Assembly: GCA_035303945.1 (NCBI GenBank)
Contig: DATGQZ010000017.1
Coordinates: 1 to 64,000, forward strand
Source: DATGMS01 sp035303945
Lineage (GTDB): Bacteria; Bacteroidota; Bacteroidia; Cytophagales; Cyclobacteriaceae
Direction: 5' to 3'
Length of the DNA: 64,000 nucleotides
Each line of letters starts with the position of its first letter. The first letter of the stretch is position 1. Below, piece by piece: positions 54,089 through 62,535 of the stretch. The notes beneath the pieces were generated by a model, which worked only from the letters and a program-made list of their open reading frames with translations, ran no database searches and was not told the DNA's origin. Made by a program: the position numbers and the translations under genes.

Positions 54089-54502
54089 ATGAAAAAATTA
54101 GCTATTCTAGCCACTATAGGCCTCTTCGGCATCTTATCCTGCTCAGACAAAGACGATGAAGAACCTCATGCTTCCGATCCATTGATTGGAACTTGGCATT
54201 TAGTGGCACTGGACCAAGGTGATCAGACAATAGATGTCAAGGAGGAAGCCTGTCTTAGAGACAGCCAAATGAATGTCATCCCCGGCACTATGACACTGAC
54301 GCTGTCCGCGCCATTGAAACAAGGAAGTAGTGAATGCCAAACAGAATCTTCCTCTATCGGTTGGGCTAACGAAGAGGGTACTTATTATACGGTGGAAGAT
54401 GGACAGAAAAAAACAGCCATTTTCATGCTCGATCCGGACAACAGACTGGAAGTGGATATAACCTTAGGAGATAGTCCCATCACGCTAATCTTCGAAAAAT
54501 AG
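54089..54502 (+). CDS. Small lipocalin-like surface lipoprotein
   Basis: A 137-residue lipoprotein. Lipobox ILSC gives Cys18, followed by SDKDDEEP. This lysine-acidic cluster matches the lipoprotein export signal that sends Bacteroidota lipoproteins to the cell surface. The core begins DPLIGTWHLVAL and ends in LEVDITLGDSPITLIFEK, a pattern of small lipocalin-like domains in this phylum. Two cysteines in between could form a disulfide. It is divergent from the sulfatase gene and is followed after 30 bases by the barrel-like protein gene. Ligand and role are unknown. Confidence 0.7.
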   Translation: MKKLAILATIGLFGILSCSDKDDEEPHASDPLIGTWHLVALDQGDQTIDVKEEACLRDSQMNVIPGTMTLTLSAPLKQGSSECQTESSSIGWANEEGTYYTVEDGQKKTAIFMLDPDNRLEVDITLGDSPITLIFEK

Positions 54503-54532
54503 TCTTTTTTAATCAACCAATATTTTCACAAC

Positions 54533-55030
54533 ATGAATAACATGATGAATTCTGAATCAACTTTAAAGATCCTCTTCTTCGTTGCGGTTCTGTTTGCAGG
54601 CACGCAAATGTCACAGGCCCAATCTGTGTACAAGACGGGAGTCGGGCTGCTGGTAGACGTAGGGGATGGAGGCACTTGGGTAGGCCCACATGTGAAGCAT
54701 TTTTTTGACAACAACCAAGCGGGAGAAGCTTCTCTGCAATTTGGAACAGGCTTAACCGTCATTCAACTCATGTATCAATATCACCAACCTGTAAAAGAAG
54801 CGGAAGGTCTGCAATGGTATATTGGTTTGGGAGGAGCATTAGGATTTCCAAAATATGGTGATGACGTCTTATTTGCCATTGTGCCCGCTGCCGGCCTGGA
54901 TTATAAGCTGACCAATGTCCCTATTGATCTATTTTTAGACTGGAGACCCAAATTTATGATCTATGACAGTGAAAATGAGTTTGTAGCAGCTAGATTTGGC
55001 TTGGGGCTGCGTTTCACTTTAAGCAATTAA
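54533..55030 (+). CDS. Exported protein, probable small outer membrane beta-barrel
   Basis: A 165-residue protein of unrecognised family. The signal peptide (about 1-30, ILFFVAVLFAGTQMSQAQ, cleaved after AQA-type sequence) is followed by alternating hydrophobic and glycine-rich strands such as GVGLLVDVGDGGTWVGP, GLQWYIGLGGALGFP and ARFGLGLRFTLSN. The terminal aromatic-rich strand is consistent with a small eight-stranded barrel. It follows the lipocalin-like gene by 30 bases and ends at a hairpin. I do not recognise a specific function; it may be an OmpW/OmpA-barrel-like protein. Confidence 0.6.
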   Translation: MNNMMNSESTLKILFFVAVLFAGTQMSQAQSVYKTGVGLLVDVGDGGTWVGPHVKHFFDNNQAGEASLQFGTGLTVIQLMYQYHQPVKEAEGLQWYIGLGGALGFPKYGDDVLFAIVPAAGLDYKLTNVPIDLFLDWRPKFMIYDSENEFVAARFGLGLRFTLSN

Positions 55031-55037
55031 AGACAGT

Positions 55038-55068
55038 CCGCAGATCATCATCACATGTTGATCTGCGG
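55038..55068 (+). terminator. Perfect hairpin, probable terminator
   Basis: CCGCAGATCA pairs perfectly with TGATCTGCGG across an 11-base loop, 7 bases after the barrel-like gene. The following ATCTTCATATTCTTT is U-rich but has no continuous run. Confidence 0.5.
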
Positions 55069-55128
55069 ATCTTCATATTCTTTGCTGCTTTGTCACGGCT
55101 GTGTTGGAAGGATTTATATTTTTATAAA

Positions 55129-57135
55129 ATGATTAAAAATGCAATAATCTTATGTTTATCCATCTGCTTGTGCTTTCCTTCTTTTAGCCAAACTGCCGAA
55201 CAACTATATGCCGACAGCCTTCTCCATCTGGCACAAAACGCAGGAACTGATTCATTAAAGATCCAACGCTATCTTGAACTCAGCTATTTTTGGTCGGATA
55301 GAGATAGCTCGGAAGCCTTTTATTATCTCCGGGAAGCGGAGCAGATGATGCCCTCAAAAAGTAACTATTATCGTGGCCTGTATCATTTTTATCTGGCGGG
55401 AATTTATTTTGACCGTGAGATTGAAAAGGCAAAAGATGATTATCTCAAAGCCGACAGCCTGCTTAAGCCCTTAGACAATAAATATGTATTCCAATTAAGG
55501 GCTAGGCTCTGGAACAATTACGGCGCACTCCTTCAAAGGCAAGATCAAGAGGAAAAGTATATTCAGATTCTGTTAGATCAAGCCATTCCTTTAGCGGGAA
55601 AGGGTGAAGACAGTGTGCTGGTAGCCCATGACTACCAAAATGTAGCCATGATCCTGATGAATATCGGGGATTATGAAAAAGCCGAGGAATATTATGAAAA
55701 GGCCATTCATTACCTCTCCAACAGCGAGGGGGCCTATGAAGAAAAACTGACGGTATTCGTTAATGCAGCTAAAAATGCCATCTTCAGCCGACAATTTCCA
55801 GAAGCAAAGGTTTATTTAGACAGCGCAGCACTCCATCTCAAAGCGATTCCCCATTCATTATACGCGTCAGTGTTTTATCAAGCCTCAGGCACATATTATC
55901 GTCATCAAAAAATGTGGCAGGTATCGCTTCAACAATTTGACAAAGCGCTTCAGCTGGCGAGAGCGTATGATGATCAGCGGTTGGTTTCTGCAATTCTATT
56001 CGAGAAGTACCAGTTATATAAAGAAACCGGTGACTTGGCTGCCGCACGAGCCGCACTCCTATCCTCAAGACAACAAGGGAGCACTACCTCAAACAGCCAT
56101 GACCGTATGCTACACCTTCGTGAGCTAGCAAAACTGGATGCGCAGCTGAAAGATTATGCTTCTGCTTACAATTGGCTGACAGCTTACACTACCTTAGCAG
56201 ATAGTGTTTTTGAGGCTGAGTCTCACCTAAGCATACTAGAACTAGAAAACAAATACCGCTCAGTAGAAAAAGAAAATGAAATTCTCCTCCTTAAAAACGA
56301 AAACCAGCAACAACAATTTAGCTTGGAAAGAAGCAAACTCACGCTGGTGATTCTTTTGGGCGTTCTATTGATCATTCTCCTGTTGGTATTATTCGGATGG
56401 AGGCTGTATACAAGTAAGAAACGAACTATGGAGCAGAATGAAATCCTCCACCAACAGGAACTGAAATCTATCAAGCAACGGGAACAGCTCACGGTGTACA
56501 ATGCCATGCTCCAAGGCCAAGAACAGGAACGCAACCGCATTGCAAGGGATCTGCACGATGGATTAGGGGGTATGTTGGCGGGGGTCAAACTCAAGCTTTC
56601 TTCCATAGTATCCAAAGAAAAACAGAAGAGTAATCTAATCTCACCTGATATGGAAATTTACAAAGTCATCCATCAATTGGATCAGTCGGTGGATGAGCTC
56701 CGAAGAATAGCGCGAAATATGATGCCTGAGTCGCTAATCTATATGGGTTTGGAACCGGCACTTTCCGACCTTTGCAAATCCTTGAATACCGAAAAAACCT
56801 CGGTCGTATTTGAAGCTTTCGATCTAAGAGACTCCTATGGTCAGGAATTACAGATTACCGTGTACCGAATTATACAAGAACTGCTGACCAATGCCATCAA
56901 GCATGCAGATGCTCATACGATAATGGTGCAATGCAGTGAAAATGAACAGCGTTTATACATCACTGTTGAAGATGATGGAAAAGGTTTTGATCCTGAAGCA
57001 GTCGTACAAAGGGAGGGTATTGGCTTATCAAATATTAAAAACAGGGTAAACCTTCTACAGGGACTAATCGAGATTAGCTCGCGAAGCGGTGAAGGAACTA
57101 CCTTTTCAATCGAAATTCCATTGCATGAAAAATAG
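55129..57135 (+). CDS. TPR-sensor histidine kinase, HisKA_3 type
   Basis: A 668-residue sensor kinase. Start ATG at 55129 (MIKNAIILCLSI) gives a clean signal peptide (about 1-20). The periplasmic region (20-400) contains tetratricopeptide repeats, for example AEEYYEKAIHYLSNSEG, a coiled coil leads to one membrane helix (about 404-426), then HisKA_3 with ERNRIARDLHDGLGG (phosphorylated His476) and HATPase_c with ELLTNAIKHA, DDGKGFD and GIGLSNIKNRV. It is of the NarX/DegS type that pairs with NarL-like regulators. The stop codon overlaps the regulator start by 11 bases. The stimulus is unknown; periplasmic TPRs suggest peptide or protein contacts. Confidence 0.92.
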   Translation: MIKNAIILCLSICLCFPSFSQTAEQLYADSLLHLAQNAGTDSLKIQRYLELSYFWSDRDSSEAFYYLREAEQMMPSKSNYYRGLYHFYLAGIYFDREIEKAKDDYLKADSLLKPLDNKYVFQLRARLWNNYGALLQRQDQEEKYIQILLDQAIPLAGKGEDSVLVAHDYQNVAMILMNIGDYEKAEEYYEKAIHYLSNSEGAYEEKLTVFVNAAKNAIFSRQFPEAKVYLDSAALHLKAIPHSLYASVFYQASGTYYRHQKMWQVSLQQFDKALQLARAYDDQRLVSAILFEKYQLYKETGDLAAARAALLSSRQQGSTTSNSHDRMLHLRELAKLDAQLKDYASAYNWLTAYTTLADSVFEAESHLSILELENKYRSVEKENEILLLKNENQQQQFSLERSKLTLVILLGVLLIILLLVLFGWRLYTSKKRTMEQNEILHQQELKSIKQREQLTVYNAMLQGQEQERNRIARDLHDGLGGMLAGVKLKLSSIVSKEKQKSNLISPDMEIYKVIHQLDQSVDELRRIARNMMPESLIYMGLEPALSDLCKSLNTEKTSVVFEAFDLRDSYGQELQITVYRIIQELLTNAIKHADAHTIMVQCSENEQRLYITVEDDGKGFDPEAVVQREGIGLSNIKNRVNLLQGLIEISSRSGEGTTFSIEIPLHEK

Positions 57136-57748
57136 AATCTCCGTAATTATAGTTGACGACCATCCCATCGTGTTGCAGGGCTTTTCGAACATCCTGCAAA
57201 ATGAGGAAAACATTGACTTGTTACGAGCCTTTACTTCCGTAACGGAAGGCATGACTTATCTGGAACAGCATGAGGTTGATGTTATATTGCTGGACATCAA
57301 TATGCCAGACATCAACGGCATCGAAGCCTGTGGGATGATCAACAAACGATATCCTCGCGTCAAGGTAATCGCCATCAGCAATAACAATGAACATAGCATT
57401 ATCCAACGGATGCTGCAGAGCGGTGCTTCCGGCTATATTTTAAAAAATGCATCGGCGGATGAGCTGATACAGTGCATCTGGGATGCTGAAGCAGGAGCAA
57501 CTGCGCTCAGTAAAGACATCCAACAGATTATACACAATGCGCAAACTAAGAGCCTTCCTAAGATCACCCGTAGGGAATCTGAAATCCTACGCCTCTTGGC
57601 ACAAGGGCGTACAACTCCGGAAATAGCTGACATAATGTTTGTCAGTCCATTAACCATCGAAACCCATAGGCGCAATCTGATACAGAAATTTGAAGTTAAC
57701 AATGTAGCGGCTTTAATCCATAAGGCCACTGAGTTGAAATACATATAA
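57125..57748 (+). CDS. NarL/LuxR-type response regulator
   Basis: A 208-residue regulator paired with the histidine kinase upstream. ATG at 57125 (MKNRISVIIVDDHP) is the family start and overlaps the kinase stop by 11 bases, so translation is coupled. The receiver domain (about 1-120) has acidic DD11-12 and the phosphoacceptor Asp57 in LLDINMPDING. The C-terminal LuxR-type helix-turn-helix (about 147-203) includes ITRRESEILRLLAQGRTTPEIAD and ETHRRNLIQKF. Target genes are not known. The candidate hairpin region downstream separates it from the AI-2E-family gene. Confidence 0.95.
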   Translation: MKNRISVIIVDDHPIVLQGFSNILQNEENIDLLRAFTSVTEGMTYLEQHEVDVILLDINMPDINGIEACGMINKRYPRVKVIAISNNNEHSIIQRMLQSGASGYILKNASADELIQCIWDAEAGATALSKDIQQIIHNAQTKSLPKITRRESEILRLLAQGRTTPEIADIMFVSPLTIETHRRNLIQKFEVNNVAALIHKATELKYI

Positions 57749-57771
57749 AGCAGCGTTCTTCTCCCCATAAG

Positions 57772-57829
57772 ACAAACCGTACCAATGCTAAGCATTATAG
57801 CATCTAAAAATTAACTTTTGGCGGTTTGT
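57772..57829. other. Inverted repeats between the response regulator and permease genes
   Basis: ACAAACCG (57772-57779) pairs with CGGTTTGT (57822-57829), and the loop contains AATGC-TAA-GCATT. It may be a folded RNA in the leader of the permease gene or a weak terminator. Confidence 0.35.
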
Positions 57830-57859
57830 TTATGTAAATTAGGAGCATCGCTGTTTCCT

Positions 57860-58951
57860 ATGATGACAAGGTCTTTTTCTACCGTTCAGTGGCTGGCTTA
57901 TTTTCTCCTAGCCATGGTGCTGCTGGTTTATGTACTAACCGCAGCTGCATTTATCTTAGTCCCCTTAGTGTGGAGTATCTTTATCGCCTTTTCCATTTAT
58001 CCTTTGTCCAATTGGCTGGAAGGCAAACGGATACCTAGGGCCATAGCCATTGTGATCAGCCTCCTTTTTGTCGGTATTTTCTTATTTGGTCTTCTTTATC
58101 TTCTGACCAGCCAGATGGTCGCGCTTGCGGGAGACTTTCCTGAGATAGGCAAGAGCTTTAATGAGCGAATTCAAAAATATCTTGTGGAAATTCAATCGTT
58201 CATAGGCAACGATTATTTACTACAAGAAATGAATTGGAGCCTTTATCGATTTCTCTCCCCTGAAAGCTTAAATGCGACGTTATTTTCTACCGGCAAAACC
58301 CTAACATTGGCTGGAATTATTCCTTTATACATTTTCTTCCTCCTTTATTACAAGGATTTTTTTGTAGAATTTATCCGGAGGGTGTCGGCTAAATCGAATG
58401 CACATATCCTCGAATGGGCAGAGGATGCAGGTGAGGTAATTCAAAATTACATCACGGGCATGTTAAAAGTCACGTTAATTGTGGCTTTGTTGTCAGCCAT
58501 CTTCCTCTTTAGCATTGATGTGGAATATTATCTGCTTTTTGCTATCTGGATAGCCGTTATGAATCTCATCCCCTATATTGGCGTGTTTATCAGCTCTGCT
58601 GTTGTCATTATATATGTGCTGCTTACTACAGAAACTATTTTCTATCCGGTACTGACCCTGTTGGTATTGTGGGGTATTCAACTATTAGAGAATAACATCA
58701 TTACGCCTTTGGTGGTAGGCGCCAAAGTCAATGTCAATGCCCTGGCAGTGATTTTGGCCATATTAGCTGGAGGCGCCATTTGGGGTGTGTCGGGAATGAT
58801 TTTATTTATACCACTAACGGGGATTCTAAAAATTACTTTTGATCGAATTCCGATGTTGCAGCCTTTTGGCTATCTTTTAGGAGATAATTTTCCAGTACAT
58901 GAAAAAAGAGAAAATTTCTGGAAGATCTTTCTTCGCAAGATCAAGAAGTAG
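57860..58951 (+). CDS. AI-2E family transporter (permease)
   Basis: A 363-residue integral membrane protein of the AI-2E/PerM family. ATG at 57860 (MMTRSFSTVQWL) is preferred to an upstream TTG whose 14 extra residues are unlike the family. About eight membrane segments are seen, with a mid-protein amphipathic domain (about 85-150) and the conserved NLIPYIGVFISS and LENNIITPLVVG motifs in the C-terminal half. Members export varied compounds, and AI-2 transport is shown only for a few; Na+/H+ activity is reported for others. Substrate is therefore open. It ends 9 bases before the dinB stop on the other strand. Confidence 0.87.
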   Translation: MMTRSFSTVQWLAYFLLAMVLLVYVLTAAAFILVPLVWSIFIAFSIYPLSNWLEGKRIPRAIAIVISLLFVGIFLFGLLYLLTSQMVALAGDFPEIGKSFNERIQKYLVEIQSFIGNDYLLQEMNWSLYRFLSPESLNATLFSTGKTLTLAGIIPLYIFFLLYYKDFFVEFIRRVSAKSNAHILEWAEDAGEVIQNYITGMLKVTLIVALLSAIFLFSIDVEYYLLFAIWIAVMNLIPYIGVFISSAVVIIYVLLTTETIFYPVLTLLVLWGIQLLENNIITPLVVGAKVNVNALAVILAILAGGAIWGVSGMILFIPLTGILKITFDRIPMLQPFGYLLGDNFPVHEKRENFWKIFLRKIKK

Positions 58952-58960
58952 CTGTCTAAC

Positions 58961-60028
58961 TTAAAATTCAATCCACAACTGCCGTCCATACATGGGGGTA
59001 CCCTTGTCCAAGTTTGATATACCCAGTCCCATTAGCCGAATAGGCATCTTTAGCGCTTCTTGATCCAACAGTTCCTGGGCCATTTCCTCAATGTCTTCCC
59101 TAGTAAGGTATCGCTCTAGACTCTTGCTCCGTGTTTGAAGCGTAAAATCGCGGTATTTTAGTTTTAGCGTGAGTGTTCTGCCCCTGATATTGCCCTTGTT
59201 CAGCCTTCGGAAAAGCTCCTCTAGTACCTTATCCATCGCTGTCAGGAGTTCTTCCCTGTCAAACAGGTCCCGCTCAAAGGTCGTCTCCACGCTAAGTGAC
59301 TTTCTATCCCTGTGTGGATGTACCTCGCTCAGGTGAATGCCTCGAACGATGTTGTAATAATGGGCTCCTGACTTTCCGAATCGCTGCATTAAAAAATTTA
59401 GGGAGTATTGCTTTAGATCCCAGCCATTGTGGATGCCGTATTTCTTCATCTTTTCGGCAGTTACTTTACCAATGCCGTAAAACCTCTCGATAGGTAGCTT
59501 TTCCAAAAATGCCTCCGCCTGCTCAGGTGGAATAACCGCTTGTCCGTTCGGTTTGTTAATATCCGAAGCAACCTTAGCCAAAAACTTATTGTACGATATG
59601 CCTGCAGAAGCGTTTAAGCCAGTTTCTGCTTTAATTTTTGCTCTTATTTCTGTAGCTATTCTTGTTGCTGAAGGGTTATTCACCTTGTTCACGGTGACAT
59701 CTAGAAAGGCCTCATCCAGCGAAAGGGGTTCAACTAAATCGGTGTAGGAGTGAAAAATCTCCCTGATCTTTAACGACAGTTCACGATAACGCTCAAAGCG
59801 GGGTTTCACAAAAATCAGTTGGGGACATTTTAATGCCGCCAATTTGGAAGGCATGGCTGACTTCACTCCGTATTTTCGCGCTTCATAACTAGCTGCAGCC
59901 ACTACTCCCCTTTCGCGATTGCCCCCTACCGCCACAGGCTTCCCTCTCAGTGCTGGATTGTCCAACTGCTCCACTGATGCATAAAAAGCATCCATATCCA
60001 CATGTATAATTTTTCGCTGTTCGGACAT
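58961..60028 (-). CDS. dinB: DNA polymerase IV (Y-family, DinB)
   Basis: A 355-residue translesion polymerase. ATG at 60028 (MSEQRKIIHVDMDAFYASVEQ) is used; a second ATG three codons upstream is equally possible. Catalytic carboxylates are Asp11 and the Asp105-Glu106 pair in SLDEAFLDV. The C-terminus QLWIEF resembles the beta-clamp-binding peptide. The little-finger domain (about 240-340) is complete. It is divergent from, and partly overlaps the 5' end of the open frame of, the Vsr-like endonuclease, so two repair enzymes share a control region. No LexA box was identified by eye. Confidence 0.95.
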   Translation of the reverse strand: MSEQRKIIHVDMDAFYASVEQLDNPALRGKPVAVGGNRERGVVAAASYEARKYGVKSAMPSKLAALKCPQLIFVKPRFERYRELSLKIREIFHSYTDLVEPLSLDEAFLDVTVNKVNNPSATRIATEIRAKIKAETGLNASAGISYNKFLAKVASDINKPNGQAVIPPEQAEAFLEKLPIERFYGIGKVTAEKMKKYGIHNGWDLKQYSLNFLMQRFGKSGAHYYNIVRGIHLSEVHPHRDRKSLSVETTFERDLFDREELLTAMDKVLEELFRRLNKGNIRGRTLTLKLKYRDFTLQTRSKSLERYLTREDIEEMAQELLDQEALKMPIRLMGLGISNLDKGTPMYGRQLWIEF

Positions 60029-60134
60029 GAAATACATCGGGATTAGACCGGCTGCAACCTATTACAGATTCAGGCCATTGAAAAACCTTCTATTTATTAA
60101 TTTTGTTTCAATAGCGCACCTGTTTGTCATCAGT

Positions 60135-60614
60135 TTGAAAAAATATTCAGAACCTAAAATTAGAGTGCCTAAGTTTTGCGAAGAAAACGGCTTTTACACC
60201 ACGAAAGCTCGGTCTTCAAACATGTCCAAAATCAAAGGAAGCAATACTAAGCCAGAAAAGCTATTGAAAAAAGCTCTATGGCACGCCGGATTAAGACATA
60301 AACGCAATCATCGCAAACTTCCCGGAAAGCCCGACATTGCCTTCCTGAAATACAAACTGGTAATATTTATCGATGGAAGCTTTTGGCATGGGCACGAGTG
60401 GGAACGGCGTAAACAACAGATCCATTCAAATCGGGGATTCTGGATTCCGAAGATAGAGCGTAACATGCAACGTGACCGGGAAGTCAACCATTACTATCGG
60501 ATAAAAAAATGGACGGTCCTTAGGTTTTGGGATTTTGAAATAAAAAATGAACTTGGTGTATGTGTGAAAAGGGTGCTAGAACATTTGAAAAGTCTAGCCC
60601 CTCCTCATCATTAA
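60135..60614 (+). CDS. vsr: Very short patch repair (Vsr-like) endonuclease
   Basis: A 159-residue endonuclease that nicks beside T:G mismatches from deamination of 5-methylcytosine. The core TKARSSNMSKIKGSNTKPEKLL, PGKPDIAFLKYKLVIFIDGSFWHGHEW and GFWIPKIERNMQRDREV is characteristic, with the catalytic Asp in PDI and the His residues in WHGH. The start is uncertain: family similarity begins at LKKYSEPKIRVPKFCEENGF, so TTG at 60135 is favoured, though the same frame is open from an ATG at 60027 that would add 36 unrelated residues and overlap dinB. The Cys residues of the E. coli zinc site are replaced, a difference common in shorter homologues. No cytosine methyltransferase gene is nearby. 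Confidence 0.78.
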   Translation: MKKYSEPKIRVPKFCEENGFYTTKARSSNMSKIKGSNTKPEKLLKKALWHAGLRHKRNHRKLPGKPDIAFLKYKLVIFIDGSFWHGHEWERRKQQIHSNRGFWIPKIERNMQRDREVNHYYRIKKWTVLRFWDFEIKNELGVCVKRVLEHLKSLAPPHH

Positions 60615-60632
60615 TGGCGTTGGTCCTGAACG

Positions 60633-61562
60633 TTATTTAATAAACTGATCTACATTATCTTTGGTGACCAATTGAAAAGGAATAAAAACATGCTTTTCTG
60701 TAATGGCTGCACGGTTTTCGATATATCCCAAGGCCATTTCTACCGCCTGTCGGCCCTGCTCCTTCGCATTCTGGTAAACAGTTGCATTTAGTCGTCCAGC
60801 TTTGACTGCTTGTAAAGCATCCGCTATTGCATCAATGCTGACGACGACTACCTTATCTTTAAGCCCTGCCTGCTCCAAAGCTTGTAGTGCCCCCATACCC
60901 ATTTCGTCATTTTGAGCAAACACGGCATTGATCCTATCTCCAAATGATTGTATCCAGTTTTCCATCAAACTCATTGCCTTCGCCCGATCCCAATCTGCTG
61001 TTTGCTCAGCCAATATGGTGATTTCAGGATATTTGGTTAGTACGGTCTTAGTAGCAGCCGCCCGCTTCAATTGAGCTGCCTGTCCCATATAACCGTGCAT
61101 AACGACAATATTCCCCTTTCCCCCTAAAAGATCAGCAATATGTTCCAATGCAATTTCAGCAGATTCTTCATCCCTTGATCCTACAAAGCCATCTGGATCG
61201 ACAGCAGTCTCGGAGTTGACATTGATGATAGGAATGCCTGCCTCCTGGGCTTTGCGCACTGCGGGAGAACTGGCTTCCATTTCACAAGGGTTGAGAATAA
61301 TTGCATCTACCCCTTGAGCGATAAAGCTTTCGATTTGCTGCACTTGCCGTACAGCCTCCCTTTGGGCATCATTGACAATAAGCCGGACATCATGTTCCTT
61401 TGCTGCCTCTTCCATTGCATCTTTAACATTGACCACAAATTCAGACTGCAAGCTCAACATAGATACACCTATCACCTTTCTTCCATCTTGGCTACCGTCG
61501 CCGCAACTCCAAAGCCCTAAGCTAGCTATAGCCAAGCCAAGCATATATTTTTTGTTGATCAT
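60633..61562 (-). CDS. Ribose/galactose-type ABC transporter substrate-binding lipoprotein
   Basis: A 309-residue periplasmic-binding protein of the Peripla_BP_4 (RbsB-like) group. Lipobox GLWSC gives Cys20, so it is tethered rather than free as in E. coli. Lobes are marked by IGVSMLSLQSEFVVN near the N-terminus, VDAIILNPCEMEA, GKGNIVVMHGYMGQAA and QNDEMGMGALQAL. RbsB-like pattern suggests a pentose or hexose ligand; ribose is the default but unproven. The gene starts 4 bases after the permease stop, in the operon ATPase-permease-binding protein. No ribokinase or isomerase is visible in the window. Confidence 0.88.
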   Translation of the reverse strand: MINKKYMLGLAIASLGLWSCGDGSQDGRKVIGVSMLSLQSEFVVNVKDAMEEAAKEHDVRLIVNDAQREAVRQVQQIESFIAQGVDAIILNPCEMEASSPAVRKAQEAGIPIINVNSETAVDPDGFVGSRDEESAEIALEHIADLLGGKGNIVVMHGYMGQAAQLKRAAATKTVLTKYPEITILAEQTADWDRAKAMSLMENWIQSFGDRINAVFAQNDEMGMGALQALEQAGLKDKVVVVSIDAIADALQAVKAGRLNATVYQNAKEQGRQAVEMALGYIENRAAITEKHVFIPFQLVTKDNVDQFIK

Positions 61563-61566
61563 ATGA

Positions 61567-62529
61567 TTACTTTTTACGGTCTATTAGTACTGCTGCAATA
61601 ATAATAACCCCTTTGATAATTTGTTGATAATAAGAAGATATGTTCAATAAATCGAGCCCATTGTTGATTACACCAATCAGCAAGACGCCTAAGACGGTTC
61701 CGCCAATACTACCAATGCCGCCTGCCAAACTGGTTCCGCCAATGACTACTGCAGCAATGGCATCCAATTCGTAAGCTACTCCCGCATTGGGTTGTCCGGT
61801 ATTAATTCTAGAAGCTAGGACAATTCCTGCTAGCGCCGCAAGACCACTACAAATAACATATGCCGCCATTTTAACAGCATTCACTCTTACACCAGAAGCA
61901 TACGCAGCCTTTTCATTACCCCCAACAGCATACATATAACGACCTATACGCGTGTGATTCAGCAGTATTGTCGCTAAGATGATCACCAATACAAACACAA
62001 CTATTGGGATAGGTATTCCCGCTAGATTACCTCCCCCAATTGCGTTAAAAGCCTCAGACAGATTGGTGACAGGTCTACCCTCACTGAAAACCAACGCAAG
62101 CCCTCGGGCAATCGTCATCATGCCAAGCGTAACAATAAAAGACGCCACACGACCTCTGGTAATAACTAGTCCGTTAAGCCCACCTATACCTGCTCCCACT
62201 AAAAGTGCTAAGCCAATGGGGACGATCAAAGGGTATTCACCGGGATGGGCAAATAGAGCAGCAACCACACCCGCCAAAGCCACGACTGATCCCAAAGAAA
62301 GATCGATGCCGCCAGTGATGATGACGAAAGTCACACCTATAGCTAAAATGCCATTAATGGACACCTGCCTCAATACAATGGTCATGTTCTGCAAGGAAAA
62401 GAAGTTGGGCGTTGCCAGAGACAAGATAAGGCAGATCAACAAAAAGGCAGCGAACATCCCAAATTTGCGGATGTAATCGTAGCTGCTGCTTCCCAATTTA
62501 TGGGGTTTACTGAATATATTCAATTGCAT
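61567..62529 (-). CDS. Ribose-type ABC transporter permease (RbsC family)
   Basis: A 320-residue membrane permease with about eight to ten segments, belonging to the RbsC/BPD_transp_2 family. FVIITGGIDLSLGSVVALAGV, GGLNGLVITRGRVASFIVTLGMMTIARGLAL and AYELDAIAAVVIGGTSLAGGIGSIGGTVLG are the conserved stretches, the last containing the coupling helix to the ATPase. It lies 6 bases after the ATPase gene and 4 bases before the binding-protein gene. Sugar specificity is inferred only from family. Confidence 0.92.
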   Translation of the reverse strand: MQLNIFSKPHKLGSSSYDYIRKFGMFAAFLLICLILSLATPNFFSLQNMTIVLRQVSINGILAIGVTFVIITGGIDLSLGSVVALAGVVAALFAHPGEYPLIVPIGLALLVGAGIGGLNGLVITRGRVASFIVTLGMMTIARGLALVFSEGRPVTNLSEAFNAIGGGNLAGIPIPIVVFVLVIILATILLNHTRIGRYMYAVGGNEKAAYASGVRVNAVKMAAYVICSGLAALAGIVLASRINTGQPNAGVAYELDAIAAVVIGGTSLAGGIGSIGGTVLGVLLIGVINNGLDLLNISSYYQQIIKGVIIIAAVLIDRKK

Positions 62530-62535
62530 ACGGGG

